DNA of 64,000 nucleotides from Parasphingorhabdus sp. GTDB lineage: Bacteria > Pseudomonadota > Alphaproteobacteria > Sphingomonadales > Sphingomonadaceae. The notes under the pieces are model-generated. The model saw only the letters and a list, made by a program, of their open reading frames with translations. It was not told the DNA's origin and did no database searches. Location of the stretch: NCBI GenBank assembly GCA_030373505.1, contig JAUCYS010000001.1, positions 62,001-126,000 of the forward strand, in the 5' to 3' direction. Both the position numbers and the translations under genes were made by a program. This document shows positions 44,651 to 59,100 of the stretch, piece after piece (positions within the stretch are counted from its first letter, which is position 1; each line of letters opens with the position of its first letter).

Positions 44651-45184
44651 ATGGCAAATCAGGAAGCCATTTTTGCCGGTGGCTGTTTTTGGTGCACCGA
44701 AGCGGTATTCAACGATATTGCCGGCGTCCATGCGGTTGAGAGCGGCTATATCGGCGGTGCGAAGCCGGACCCCACTTATCGCGAGGTCTGCTCGGGCACG
44801 ACCGGCCATGCCGAGGCGATCAAGATCGGGTTTGACGATTCGGTCGTCAGCTATTCCGATCTGCTCGATATTTTTTTCGCCACCCATGACCCGACGCAGC
44901 TGAATCGCCAGGGCAATGATATCGGCACCCAATATCGCTCGGCGATATTTCCGGTGAATGATGACCAGCGCGGCGAAGCACAAGCAGCAATCGAGCGCGC
45001 CAGCGAGGGACGGTCGGAACCGGTTGTGACGACGATCGAAGGACCGGCGACCTGGTATGTCGCGGAAGATTATCATCAGCAATATTGGGCTGACGAGGGG
45101 CGCGGTAATCCTTATTGTGTCGCGACCATCCCACCGAAGCTGCAAAAGCTGCGCACCAGTTTTGCCGACAAGTTGAAGGACTAA
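44651..45184 (+). CDS. msrA: peptide-methionine (S)-S-oxide reductase
   Basis: Repairs S-sulfoxides of methionine in proteins. The 177-residue protein starts with the catalytic motif GCFWC (Cys12) and carries the conserved HDPTQLNRQGNDIGTQYRS core; a C-terminal Cys in NPYCVATIPPKL is the likely resolving residue. AAAAGGAG lies just before the ATG at 44651. It directly follows the efflux permease, so oxidative or toxic stress may be the common theme. Confidence 0.96.
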   Translation: MANQEAIFAGGCFWCTEAVFNDIAGVHAVESGYIGGAKPDPTYREVCSGTTGHAEAIKIGFDDSVVSYSDLLDIFFATHDPTQLNRQGNDIGTQYRSAIFPVNDDQRGEAQAAIERASEGRSEPVVTTIEGPATWYVAEDYHQQYWADEGRGNPYCVATIPPKLQKLRTSFADKLKD

Positions 45185-45193
45185 GACAGAGCC

Positions 45194-46063
45194 ATGAAAC
45201 CGATCAAGAAAGCCGTATTCCCGGTTGCAGGAATGGGAACCCGTTTTCTGCCAGCCACCAAGGTTATGCCCAAGGAACTGTTCCCGATCGTTGATCGCCC
45301 GCTACTGCAATATGCTGTGGATGAAGCATTGGAAGCCGGGATCGAGCAGATGATCTTTGTCAACGGCCGTGGCAAGGGGATGATCGAGGACCATTTCGAT
45401 ATGGCGTTCGAGCTGGAACGGAACATGGCAGATCGATCGAAGGACCGGTCGGTGCTGGAGGGTACCCGTCTCAAACCGGGCGACTGCGTTTTTATCCGGC
45501 AGCAGGAGCCGCTAGGCTTGGGCCATGCGATCTGGTGCGCCCGCGACATTATCGGCGACGAACCCTTTGCGATCTTCCTGCCCGACGAGTTCATGGTCGG
45601 CTCTCCCGGTTGCATGAAGCAGATGGTGAGCGCCTATGACAGGCTGGGTGGCAATATTGTTTGCGCGCTGGAGATTCCGATTGAGGACACGCCGTCTTAT
45701 GGCGTGATCGATCCGGGCTATCGTGACGGCCCGATCACCGAGGTCAAGGGACTGGTGGAGAAGCCGGCCGCGGGTACGGCGCCTTCGAATCTGATCCTGC
45801 CGGGCCGCTATATATTGCAGCCCGAAGTGATGCGGATCCTGGAGACGCAGGAAGCGGGCGCCGGCGGCGAGATCCAGCTGACCGACGCGATGGCGCAGAT
45901 GATCGGCAAGCAGCCGTTTCATGGTGTTACCTTTGACGGCAAACGCTATGATTGCGGTTCCAAGCAAGGCTATGTCGAAGCCAATCTGGCGATGGCGCTG
46001 GCCCATCCGGACATTGGCGGTGACATCCGTGCGATGGCCGAGAAGCTGCTGGCCGGGTCATGA
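45194..46063 (+). CDS. galU: UTP-glucose-1-phosphate uridylyltransferase
   Basis: Makes UDP-glucose for polysaccharide and lipid synthesis. The 289-residue protein has the nucleotide-binding motif AGMGTRFLPATKVMPKELFP at its N terminus and the catalytic EIQLTDAMAQMIG region later; length is normal for the bacterial enzyme. It begins 9 bases after msrA and precedes a small lipoprotein gene. Confidence 0.96.
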   Translation: MKPIKKAVFPVAGMGTRFLPATKVMPKELFPIVDRPLLQYAVDEALEAGIEQMIFVNGRGKGMIEDHFDMAFELERNMADRSKDRSVLEGTRLKPGDCVFIRQQEPLGLGHAIWCARDIIGDEPFAIFLPDEFMVGSPGCMKQMVSAYDRLGGNIVCALEIPIEDTPSYGVIDPGYRDGPITEVKGLVEKPAAGTAPSNLILPGRYILQPEVMRILETQEAGAGGEIQLTDAMAQMIGKQPFHGVTFDGKRYDCGSKQGYVEANLAMALAHPDIGGDIRAMAEKLLAGS

Positions 46064-46126
46064 ACCGTTCCGGCATTCAGCCGGACTTCATCCTGCCGGG
46101 TGCAAACGACGTCTGAGGAGTATTTG

Positions 46127-46396
46127 ATGCGCGCATTTCCCCTATTGTCGGCGGCCCTGATCCCCCTGATGCTGACCGGCTGCGTCAGCAAGATCGTCAC
46201 CGCTCCATTCCGGGCTGCCGGCACGGTCGTCGAGACAGCGGTCGACGCCACCACCCAGACCCAGTCCGAAAGGGAAGAGGATCTGGGCCGCAAGGTGCTC
46301 GCGGACCGCAAGAGGCAGCGGGACCTCTGTCTGGACGAGGCGCAGACCAAGCAGGAGCGCCGAAACTGCGAGGACGCCTACAGGCGGGACGACTAG
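46127..46396 (+). CDS. small hypothetical lipoprotein
   Basis: An 89-residue protein with a typical lipoprotein signal (LIPLMLTGC). The mature part is about 70 residues, charged and helical, with two further Cys residues (LCLDEAQ; NCEDAYR) that may form a disulfide. GAGGAG lies seven bases before the ATG at 46127. It follows galU by 63 bases and may be on the same transcript. Function unknown. Confidence 0.75.
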   Translation: MRAFPLLSAALIPLMLTGCVSKIVTAPFRAAGTVVETAVDATTQTQSEREEDLGRKVLADRKRQRDLCLDEAQTKQERRNCEDAYRRDD

Positions 46397-46397
46397 A

Positions 46398-47423
46398 TCA
46401 GTCGAGTCCGGCCAGCAGCGGCGGCGCATATTTGCCGTTGACCGGCTCCGTTGCTGCCATTTTCTTCCTTTCCTCTTCGAACAACCGGACCCGCTTTTTC
46501 CAGCGATAATGGGTTGAAGCCGAGAAGATTCCCTTGCCATGTTCCTTGCCATAGCGGGTCCAGAAACGGATCGCGGCCTGCGGGTCATAGCCAGCATTGG
46601 CCATCAGCCAGACCGATAGCCGGTCCGCCTCGATCTCGGTGCTCTTGATCTGGCTGGCGCTCTTGCCGAACTGGCCGAAAAAGCCGCGATTCACCTCTGC
46701 CGCATCAAGCCGGTTCCGGTGCTTCAGCAGATTATGCGCCAGTTCATGCGCGACCACGGCGGCAAATTCATCATCGTTCAGAAAATATTCTGCCATGCGC
46801 GATGTGACGGACACTATTTTCCCGTCGGCAGAAGCACCGCGATCCTCACTGACTGTGATCTGGAAGCGGCTCGGGCAGGCTTGCTGCGACGCGACGGTCA
46901 TCTTCATCCGTTCGCCACCGCGCAAGATATCGAGAGTCGCATCCGCTTCGACCAAAACCTTGTCGAGCATTTCATTTACCGCAGCGATCCGCCGATATTC
47001 TACCGGTTCTTTGGCGAAAGCGGGGTCGTCCGCCGGGACATCCTCGATGCTCACTCCATTTATGGCCAGAATATCATCGCCCGGCAACAGCCCTGCTGTT
47101 GCACCCGGGCTGTCGGGGGCGACCGCAATGATCGTTACCGCGGTGTCAAAACCCAGAGCGAATCGCGCGACCGCAGGGTCGGGATATTGATCAATATCGT
47201 GCAGCAGCAATCCCGTCTGGGCCGCTTTTCGAGGGCAATAAGGCGTGTTCGCCTCGGCTAGCCGGTATCCGATCGCATTCAGCCGCTGGTCCAGTAACTG
47301 CAGCCCCTTCAGCGCCAGAATGGCGTCCGGATCGAACCCGCTTGCGGGCGTATCCTGCGCAGATAGCGGGCTGGCAAAGAGGAGAGCCAACAAGGATAAA
47401 CAGATTCGGATCATCGCGCTCAT
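46398..47423 (-). CDS. M48 family peptidase with PDZ domain
   Basis: A 341-residue exported protein (signal peptide MIRICLSLLALLFASPLSA). A PDZ-like domain (about 85-150; GATAGLLPGDDILAINGVSI) precedes the zinc peptidase domain with the HExxH motif HELAHNLLKHR and the third ligand Glu in TEIEADRLSVWL. Periplasmic M48 peptidases act in outer-membrane protein quality control (BepA/HtpX groups), but the exact role here is unclear. It immediately follows the LysE gene, with no space between stop and start. Confidence 0.9.
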   Translation of the reverse strand: MSAMIRICLSLLALLFASPLSAQDTPASGFDPDAILALKGLQLLDQRLNAIGYRLAEANTPYCPRKAAQTGLLLHDIDQYPDPAVARFALGFDTAVTIIAVAPDSPGATAGLLPGDDILAINGVSIEDVPADDPAFAKEPVEYRRIAAVNEMLDKVLVEADATLDILRGGERMKMTVASQQACPSRFQITVSEDRGASADGKIVSVTSRMAEYFLNDDEFAAVVAHELAHNLLKHRNRLDAAEVNRGFFGQFGKSASQIKSTEIEADRLSVWLMANAGYDPQAAIRFWTRYGKEHGKGIFSASTHYRWKKRVRLFEEERKKMAATEPVNGKYAPPLLAGLD

Positions 47424-48104
47424 CTAGCCCATCTTGCCTTGCGTCAGGTTGAACGCGCTCTGCATGGCACCGTCGGTCAGATTCCACCAGGCCAATATCA
47501 ACGCAGCGGTAATCAGCACGGCCGCAGCGATTTTCTGGAACAGGGGCTGCGCCTGATCGGCACGACCCAGTTTGCGAGCCCGGGAGGCGAGGCTGGCGTA
47601 GAAGGTGAGGCCGGTCGTCTCGGTAATCACGGTCAGGCCTGCCAGGATCGCGAACTGCAGCAGCAAGGGACCATCCGGGTCGATGAACGGCGGGATGATG
47701 GCGGTATAGAACAGAAGCGCCTTGGGATTGGACATATGCACCGCCAAGCCATTGAGAAAGCCTCGGCCAAAGCTGGCGCGCTCTGCCGATTGCCGGGCAA
47801 GCGCGCTATGTCCGCCACGCAGCATCCGCAAGCCCAGCCAGAAGAGATAGATAACACCGATCCAGCGCAGCACCGAATAGGCTGTCGGAAACGCCTGTAT
47901 CAGCGCGATCAGGCCAAAGGCCGTCAGGCCATACCAGAGGAAATTGCCGATGTTCACGCCGACGATGGGTCCGAGCGCACCGCGCATGCCTCCGGCGGGG
48001 CCGTGCGGCAAGGCGTGGCTGACGGTGACCAGGGTTGCCGGACCGGGAGTCAGGCAAAAGGTCAGGTCTGTAATCAGAAACAGCAGAATGGTTTCGAGCG
48101 CCAT
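47424..48104 (-). CDS. LysE family amino-acid exporter
   Basis: A 226-residue inner-membrane protein with six predicted membrane helices. The opening LTFCLTPGPATLVTVSHAL carries the PGP motif of the LysE/RhtB family. Members export lysine, threonine, homoserine or related compounds. It heads a two-gene run with the M48 protease. Substrate not determined. Confidence 0.92.
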   Translation of the reverse strand: MALETILLFLITDLTFCLTPGPATLVTVSHALPHGPAGGMRGALGPIVGVNIGNFLWYGLTAFGLIALIQAFPTAYSVLRWIGVIYLFWLGLRMLRGGHSALARQSAERASFGRGFLNGLAVHMSNPKALLFYTAIIPPFIDPDGPLLLQFAILAGLTVITETTGLTFYASLASRARKLGRADQAQPLFQKIAAAVLITAALILAWWNLTDGAMQSAFNLTQGKMG

Positions 48105-48330
48105 TAATATGGGGCCCGACTTTCCTGATGAACTTTACAAACTTTACAGTGTAAGAGAAGAAGTTCGCCGGTTCCCGATTGCCATTCGAAAGACGCCCTT
48201 TCGGGTGCGCGGATTGCCGTTCGAGGAGAATTTTTCGCCATAACTTCAGACCGGTATTTCATGGGTTGCGGCTGGCAGAATACAGGATGCGCGTGGTGTA
48301 GGACAGCGAATAATCGCAGCCAGCGCCGGC

Positions 48331-49221
48331 CTATCGCAAATGGTCTTTCAGGAAGTTGACCAGTGCGTCGACCCGCGCGGGACGCAGGGGCGAGGGCGGC
48401 ATGATGATATTGAGAGCGATATCCCCCATGTGCCATCCTGGCAGAACGTTGACCAGATCGCCCGCATCCAGCGCTGGCTGACACAGAAAGTCGGGCAGAT
48501 AGCCGATACCCCGACCGGCAACGAGGGCCGGCAGCATGACATCACCATTGTTGCTCTGGAAACGGCATTTGGGCCGCACGTTGGCAATCTGGCCATCGGG
48601 ACCGGTGATTTGCCAGAACGCCGGACTTGGTGTGTTGGAATAGAGAAAGCAGTCATGATCCGCCAGATCGGCGGGCGCCTCGGGCTGGCCCATGCGCTTG
48701 ATATAGAGCGGGGCAGCGATGAAATAGCCAGTGACCTCGCGCAGCCGGATTGCCCTCAGACTGCTGTCCGGAAGCGCGGCGATCCGGATAGCACAATCGA
48801 AGCCTTCGTCGACCAGATCAACCCGAGCGTCATCGAGTTGAAGATCGACGGTGATCTCGGGATAGGCGCACATGAAATCAGCAATCACCGGCGCCAGGTG
48901 GGAGATGCCGTAACTCAGCGGTGCGGCCAATCGCACCTTTCCTCTTAGCAAATGGGTCGTATCGCGCGCCGCTTCCATGGCCGTCTCTCCGTCGCGGGCA
49001 ATTTGCTGGGCATGCGGGAGCAGTGACTTGCCCGCTGTGGACAGGGATATTTTGCGCGACGTGCGGTGAAACAAGACGGTGCCGAGCGACGCTTCCAGAC
49101 GCGATATCGCTTTCGAGATCGTCGGCTTGGAAAGCGCCAGTTCATCGGCAGCAGCGGTGAAGCTGCCGAGCCGAGCCACGGTTGCAAAAATCGCCCATGC
49201 TTCATAATCAGGTAAAGCCAT
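48331..49221 (-). CDS. LysR family transcriptional regulator
   Basis: A 296-residue regulator with the N-terminal winged helix (YEAWAIFATVARLGSFTAAADELALSK) and a C-terminal ligand-binding domain (about 90-290). It is divergent from pirin and wrbA, so those two genes are the likely targets, and an inverted repeat is present in the shared region. A quinone or other redox-active compound is a reasonable guess as inducer because of what its targets do, but this is not shown. Confidence 0.93.
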   Translation of the reverse strand: MALPDYEAWAIFATVARLGSFTAAADELALSKPTISKAISRLEASLGTVLFHRTSRKISLSTAGKSLLPHAQQIARDGETAMEAARDTTHLLRGKVRLAAPLSYGISHLAPVIADFMCAYPEITVDLQLDDARVDLVDEGFDCAIRIAALPDSSLRAIRLREVTGYFIAAPLYIKRMGQPEAPADLADHDCFLYSNTPSPAFWQITGPDGQIANVRPKCRFQSNNGDVMLPALVAGRGIGYLPDFLCQPALDAGDLVNVLPGWHMGDIALNIIMPPSPLRPARVDALVNFLKDHLR

Positions 49222-49235
49222 CAGCGCATATTAGG

Positions 49236-49266
49236 CAATATTTGGAAACAATCAAATTCTATATTG
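49236..49266. promoter_or_regulatory. candidate LysR-binding region
   Basis: Inverted arms CAATAT (49236-49241) and ATATTG (49261-49266) flank a second pair TTTG/CAAA (49241-49244 and 49253-49256) in the AT-rich gap between the LysR and pirin genes. LysR sites usually have T-N11-A dyads of this kind. Confidence 0.4.
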
Positions 49267-49346
49267 TCTATTTAAGAAACAGAGAAATGCTCCTATTTCC
49301 CTAGCATAAGGAGCGGAACAGATGCCGCTCGAACAGGAGCAAGTCG

Positions 49347-50063
49347 ATGATGGAGAAACGCGAATTCAAAGATCTGGCGCATGTGGACCACGATTGGCTG
49401 CAGGCACGCCACCATTTTTCCTTTGGCAATTATTGGGACCCCGCCCGCATGGGCTTTGGCCCGATCCGGGTGTGGAATGATGATGAAATTCAGCCAAAGA
49501 CCGGGTTTCCAATGCACGGCCACAAGGATATGGAAATCATCACCTATGTCCGGGAAGGGGCGATCACCCACCGCGACAATATGGGCAATGAAGGCCGTAC
49601 CGAGGCCGGCGATGTTCAGGTGATGAGCGCCGGTACCGGCGTGATGCACAGCGAGTATAATCTTGAGGACGAGCAGACCCGTTTGTTCCAGATCTGGATC
49701 CAACCCCGGGCGGCCGGCGGTGCTCCGCACTGGGATGCAAAAGCCTTCCCCAAGGGCGAGCGTGCCGATCAACTGGAAATTCTTGCCAGCGGATTCGAAG
49801 AAGACATCGCCGCCGGTGCGCTGAAGATCGGAGCGGAAGCGCGCTTTTATGGCGCGACGCTGACGGCCGGGACTGTGATCGAGCATGAGATTGCCGATGG
49901 CGCCCATATCTATCTGGTCGGCTCTGCCGGTCAGGTCCGGGTCAACGGCGAACTGGTCGGAGCCCGCGATTCGGTGGCGATCCGGGACGTCGCATCGCTG
50001 AAAATCGAGGCGATCGACAATTCCGAGTTCGTCTTTGTCGAAGCCTGGGAATCGCAAAACTGA
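49347..50063 (+). CDS. pirin family protein
   Basis: A 238-residue two-cupin protein. The first cupin has the metal ligands in MHGHKDMEIITY and THRDN, and the HSE of GVMHSEYN. Bacterial pirins include quercetin dioxygenases such as E. coli YhaK; the reaction here is unproven. AGGAG lies seven bases upstream of the ATG. It is followed by wrbA in the same operon and faces the LysR gene. Confidence 0.93.
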   Translation: MMEKREFKDLAHVDHDWLQARHHFSFGNYWDPARMGFGPIRVWNDDEIQPKTGFPMHGHKDMEIITYVREGAITHRDNMGNEGRTEAGDVQVMSAGTGVMHSEYNLEDEQTRLFQIWIQPRAAGGAPHWDAKAFPKGERADQLEILASGFEEDIAAGALKIGAEARFYGATLTAGTVIEHEIADGAHIYLVGSAGQVRVNGELVGARDSVAIRDVASLKIEAIDNSEFVFVEAWESQN

Positions 50064-50138
50064 CACCCGCAAGGAGCAGCGCCGGATGAACTGGCGCTGC
50101 TCCATTTACCCCCCAACCGAAACAAACGGAGAATGAAA

Positions 50139-50738
50139 ATGGCGAAAATACTGGTATTATATTACTCTTCTTATGGTCATGTCGATGCGCTGGCTCAGGC
50201 GATTGCCGATGGCGCAAGCGAAGCCGGCGGTGAAGTGACGATTGGGCGCGTGCCCGAGACCGCACCGGCTGAAGTTGTCGAAGCAGCGGGCTTTTCCTCC
50301 AATGAGGATCATCCGGTGATCGAACCGGATCAACTGGCCGACTATGATGCGATCATCGTCGGGTCGCCAACCCGCTTTGGCCGTATGTCGAGCCAGATGG
50401 CGTCCTTTTGGGACCGTACCGGTGGCCTGTGGATGAAAGGCGCGCTGGTCGGCAAGGTCGGTGCCTCGTTCACCTCGACAGCCTCCCAGAATGGCGGTCA
50501 GGAAACCACGCAGTTTTCGATTCTCACCAACCTGCTGCACCAGGGCATGACAATCGTCGGGCTGGATTATGGCTTTCAAGGGCAGATGAGCAATGAGACG
50601 ATCGTCGGTGGTTCGCCTTATGGCGCATCGACCGTGGCTGGCGGTGACGGCAGCCGGACGCCGCACGAGATCGATATTGCCGGCGCCAAATATCTGGGCG
50701 ACAAGGTCGCACGGACAGCAGCGAAGCTTATCGCATAA
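50139..50738 (+). CDS. wrbA: NAD(P)H:quinone oxidoreductase
   Basis: A 199-residue flavodoxin-like enzyme that reduces quinones by two electrons, avoiding semiquinone radicals. The FMN phosphate-binding loop is YYSSYGHVD; SPTRFGRMSSQM and GGLWMKGALVGKVGASFTS are typical WrbA signatures. ATG 50139 is preferred because GGAG lies at a good distance. Together with pirin it looks like a quinone-detoxification pair under LysR control. Confidence 0.94.
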   Translation: MAKILVLYYSSYGHVDALAQAIADGASEAGGEVTIGRVPETAPAEVVEAAGFSSNEDHPVIEPDQLADYDAIIVGSPTRFGRMSSQMASFWDRTGGLWMKGALVGKVGASFTSTASQNGGQETTQFSILTNLLHQGMTIVGLDYGFQGQMSNETIVGGSPYGASTVAGGDGSRTPHEIDIAGAKYLGDKVARTAAKLIA

Positions 50739-50756
50739 CAAGCGACCATCAAAAAA

Positions 50757-50785
50757 CCCCGCCGGAACCGTTCCGGCGGGGTTTT
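50757..50785. terminator. bidirectional terminator between wrbA and the outer-membrane protein gene
   Basis: An eleven-base perfect stem CCCCGCCGGAA / TTCCGGCGGGG with a CCG loop, flanked by a run of A before and T after, so it can end transcription from both sides. Confidence 0.93.
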
Positions 50786-50808
50786 CATTTTGTCAGGGCA
50801 CTGTCGGA

Positions 50809-51381
50809 CTAGAAGTGCGCTACGATACCCGCAGTCGGGCGCAGGCTGCCGAAATCGTCAAAAGTCTGGACTTCCATGCGGAGCCGGATGCCGGACTGGC
50901 CAGTCACGCCGCCGAGACCGATGTCTTTCGGACCCACTTCCACACCAAAACCGTACAGCATGCCGTCATAGTCCGGGCTGTTGTTTCCGAGTGCGTCGAA
51001 ATTGACCCACTGATAGCCAACCTTGCCGTAAATAAGGCCGCTTTCGCCAACGCGCGCACCAGCGCGGCCCGCTGCACCGTAGGACCAGTCGATGTCGCCA
51101 TCGACGCCCTTGGCAACGCTACCTTCTGCACCGACAAAGAACGCGCCGAGCGGAACGTTCACGCCAGCGAGACCCTCGACGATGGTGCCGGAATAGCCGA
51201 CCGGGGGAATGCCGGATTCAAGAACCTCGGTGTCAAATTCATGGCGACCAGCCATCACTGCGACATAAGGTTCAATGCCGAATGCTTTCGAACCGTCGGG
51301 CGATTGATCCTGCGCCAGCGCTGGCGATGCAGTCAGGCCGAGGGACAGCAGCGAGGCTGCAGCGAATAGATATTTTTTCAT
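50809..51381 (-). CDS. outer-membrane beta-barrel protein
   Basis: A 190-residue protein with a clean signal peptide (cut after SPALA, about residue 23) followed by alternating polar and aromatic/hydrophobic residues of an eight-stranded barrel; the final residues end in Phe, the usual outer-membrane sorting signal. It resembles OmpA/opacity-like porin-fold proteins (YAVMAGRHEF, GAEGSVAKG, YGKVGYQW). It is isolated, with long AT-rich upstream DNA that contains two inverted repeats. Confidence 0.87.
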   Translation of the reverse strand: MKKYLFAAASLLSLGLTASPALAQDQSPDGSKAFGIEPYVAVMAGRHEFDTEVLESGIPPVGYSGTIVEGLAGVNVPLGAFFVGAEGSVAKGVDGDIDWSYGAAGRAGARVGESGLIYGKVGYQWVNFDALGNNSPDYDGMLYGFGVEVGPKDIGLGGVTGQSGIRLRMEVQTFDDFGSLRPTAGIVAHF

Positions 51382-51444
51382 TAGGGGGAATACTCCACAT
51401 TCATTTTCTTGTTACGCAACTTCATCCAGGGTGCAGAAAACCAC

Positions 51445-51465
51445 CGTTACGAAACGCTCGTAACG
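51445..51465. promoter_or_regulatory. inverted repeat upstream of the barrel gene
   Basis: CGTTACGA and TCGTAACG are perfect eight-base arms around AACGC. Either a repressor site or an RNA hairpin in the leader of the outer-membrane protein gene. Confidence 0.35.
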
Positions 51466-51572
51466 CCGGATTCCATCCTGCCCCTGCATGATAGGCTCTA
51501 CGTGGGTATAAGTTCTGTGGTTACAATGCGTTGCCCGGCAAATGGGACGGTTTTGCAAATTATCCGAATATC

Positions 51573-51588
51573 GTGACACTAATGTCAC
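51573..51588. promoter_or_regulatory. GTGACA-N4-TGTCAC dyad
   Basis: A perfect six-base dyad separated by CTAA, with the geometry of CRP/FNR-type operators. It lies about 190 bases before the barrel gene, downstream of rpoC. Confidence 0.35.
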
Positions 51589-51659
51589 TGATTATGAACC
51601 GCCAATAAACGACTTCGGGTTCTTCAGGAAACGGCGATCCACACTGGAGCCCTGTTCAT

Positions 51660-51698
51660 AAAAAAAGCCCCGCTGAATGAACTCCAGCGAGGCTTTTT
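51660..51698 (-). terminator. intrinsic terminator of rpoBC
   Basis: GCCCCGCTG (51667-51675) pairs with CAGCGAGGC (51685-51693) with one mismatch; on the minus strand the stem is followed by seven T residues. It is 16 bases past the rpoC stop, so the operon ends here. Confidence 0.9.
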
Positions 51699-51713
51699 CA
51701 CTATTTCAGGCGA

Positions 51714-56111
<4,398 letters not shown>

Positions 56112-56174
56112 GTCTTAATTCCTCTTGGGCTTTCGCCCCAAATTTGAAATGCTGCGGGGTGTGAAACTAGCGCC

Positions 56175-59100
56175 TCACTCCGCCGCGATCGCAATTCCGT
56201 CGTCGCCTTCCTCGTCATCTTCGTCTCCAAAGCTGGAGAGCTGGATGTTGAGGCCGAGCGACCGCATTTCCTTGACCAGAACGTTGAAGCTTTCCGGAAC
56301 GCCGGCCTCGAACGTGTCGTCACCCTTGACGATCGCTTCGTAGACCTTGGTCCGGCCGATCACGTCATCGGACTTGACCGTCAGCATTTCCTGCAACGTG
56401 TAAGCCGCGCCGTAAGCCTGCAATGCCCAGACTTCCATTTCGCCGAACCGCTGTCCGCCGAATTGCGCTTTACCGCCAAGAGGCTGCTGCGTGACGAGGC
56501 TGTAGGGTCCGATCGAACGGGCGTGGATCTTGTCGTCGACCAGATGGTGCAGCTTGAGCATGTAGATATAGCCCACGGTTACCTTGCGGTCGAACTTGTC
56601 GCCGGTCCGGCCGTCGTAAAGATCGACCTGACCGCTGCGATCCAGACCTGCCAGTTCCAGCATGTCGGAAATGTCACCTTCGTGCGCGCCGTCAAATACC
56701 GGTGTGCCCATCGGAACGCCGTGACGGAGATGGCCGACCATTTCGACGATCTCGGCTGTGTCACGGGAGTCGATATCTTCATGATATTGCTCGCCGTAGA
56801 TGACCTTGAGCCGTTCCTTGACCGCGTCCGGTGGCGGAGCCGCTTCCGGATCGGGGTTGGCCAGGCGCCATTCTTCCAGCGCTTCGGTGACCTGCTGGCC
56901 CAGACCACGTGCGGCCCAGCCCAGATGGGTTTCGAAAATCTGTCCGACGTTCATACGCGAAGGCACACCCAGAGGGTTCAGCACGATGTCTACCGGCGTA
57001 CCATCCTCGAGGAAGGGCATGTCTTCCTGAGGCAGGATGCGGGAGATAACGCCCTTGTTGCCGTGACGGCCAGCCATCTTGTCGCCCGGTTGCAGCTTGC
57101 GCTTCACCGCGACAAAGACCTTGACCATCTTGAGCACGCCCGGTGCCAGTTCGTCGCCGCGTTCCAGCTTCTCGCGACGGTCTTCGAACCGTTCGTTGAT
57201 CAGCTTGATCGCTTCGTCATATTGCTGACGCGTGGCTTCGAAATCGGACTGAACCTGGTCGTCCTTGACCGCGATCTTCCACCAGTCGACCTGTTCCAGT
57301 TCGGACAGGCTTTCCTCGGTGATTTCTGCACCCTTCTTCATCGGCTTTGGCGCGGAAGTCGCGGTCTGGCCGATCAGCATGTCCTTCAGCGTGTTGAAGG
57401 TTGCGCGGTTGAGGATGGCGCGTTCGTCGTCGCGATCCTTGGTAAAGCGTGCAATTTCCTCGCGTTCGATCGCCAGGGCGCGTTCGTCCTTGTCGATGCC
57501 GTGACGGTTGAACACGCGGACCTCGACCACCGTGCCGGCGACGCCGGGAGGCAGACGCAGGGAGGTATCACGAACGTCAGATGCTTTTTCACCGAAGATG
57601 GCGCGCAGAAGCTTTTCTTCCGGCGTCATCGGCGATTCACCCTTCGGCGTGATCTTGCCGACGAGAATATCGCCTGGCTCGATTTCCGCACCGATATAGA
57701 CAATGCCGGCTTCGTCGAGGTTGCGCAGGGCTTCCTCGCCGACGTTCGGAATGTCGCGGGTGATATCTTCCGGTCCGAGCTTGGTGTCGCGGGCCATGAC
57801 TTCAAATTCTTCGATATGAATCGAGGTGAAGACGTCGTCTTTCACGATCCGCTCGGAGATGAGGATCGAATCCTCGTAGTTGTAGCCATTCCAGGGCATG
57901 AAGGCGACGAGGCTGTTCTTGCCCAGCGCCAGTTCACCCATGTCGGTGGACGGGCCGTCGGCAATCGTATCGCCCTGCTGGACGATTTCGCCGACCTTCA
58001 CCAGCGGACGCTGGTTGATGCAGGTGTTCTGGTTGGAACGCTGGAATTTCTGCAGCGTGTAGATGTCCACACCGGACTTGCCGGCTTCGACCGCACCCGA
58101 GGCGCGGATGACGATACGGGTGGCGTCCACCTGATCGACGATACCGGCGCGGCGTGCCGCGATGGCAGCGCCAGAGTCGCGGGCCACGGTTTCTTCCATG
58201 CCGGTGCCGACAAACGGTGCTTCGGCTTTCACCAGAGGCACGGCCTGACGTTGCATGTTCGAACCCATGAGGGCGCGGTTGGCGTCATCATTTTCCAGGA
58301 ATGGGATGAGCGATGCGGCGACCGACACCAGCTGTTTCGGACTGACGTCCATCAGCGTGATGATGTCGCGCGGCGCCATCAGGAATTCGCCAGCCTGACG
58401 CGAGGAAACGATTTCCTCCACGAAGCTGCCGTCTTCGGTCAGTTCGGCATTGGCCTGAGCGACCGTGTGCTTCTGCTCTTCCATGGCGGAGAGATAGACC
58501 ACATCGTCGGTGACCTTGTTGTCCACGACTTTCCGGTATGGCGTTTCGATGAAGCCATATTGGTTGACGCGGCTGAACGAGGCCAGCGAGTTGATCAGAC
58601 CGATGTTCGGGCCTTCCGGCGTTTCAATCGGGCAGATCCGGCCATAATGGGTCGGGTGAACGTCGCGGACTTCAAAGCCGGCGCGTTCGCGGGTCAGACC
58701 ACCGGGGCCCAACGCTGACACGCGGCGTTTGTGAGTGACTTCCGAAAGCGGGTTGGTCTGATCCATGAACTGCGACAGCTGCGAGGAGCCGAAGAATTCG
58801 CGGACGGTCGCGACGGCAGGTTTCGCGTTGATCAGGTCGTTGGGCATCACGGTGGATACATCGACGCTGCTCATGCGTTCCTTGACGGCGCGTTCCATGC
58901 GCAGCAGGCCGACACGATACTGGTTTTCCAGCAATTCGCCCACGGAACGGACGCGGCGGTTGCCGAGATTGTCGATGTCATCGACTTCGCCCTTGCCGTC
59001 CTTCAGGTCGACCAGGGTCTTGACCACGGCGATAATATCTTCCTTGCGCAGGATGGTATAGTCGGCCGGTGCGTCGAGCTCGAGACGCATGTTCAGCTTG

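Larger units (their letters stand above)
51382..51659. other. gap upstream of the outer-membrane protein gene
   Basis: About 280 bases without a supported gene. It holds two perfect inverted repeats, CGTTACGA/TCGTAACG (51445-51465) and GTGACA/TGTCAC (51573-51588). The first lies 64 bases before the barrel gene start, in a position to act as a leader hairpin or operator. Otherwise I see nothing. Confidence 0.5.

Noticed and set aside
48105-48330. Possible short genes between LysE and LysR
   Set aside because: Short frames only, without ribosome-binding sites or recognisable sequence; best seen as the LysE promoter region and the LysR 3' flank.
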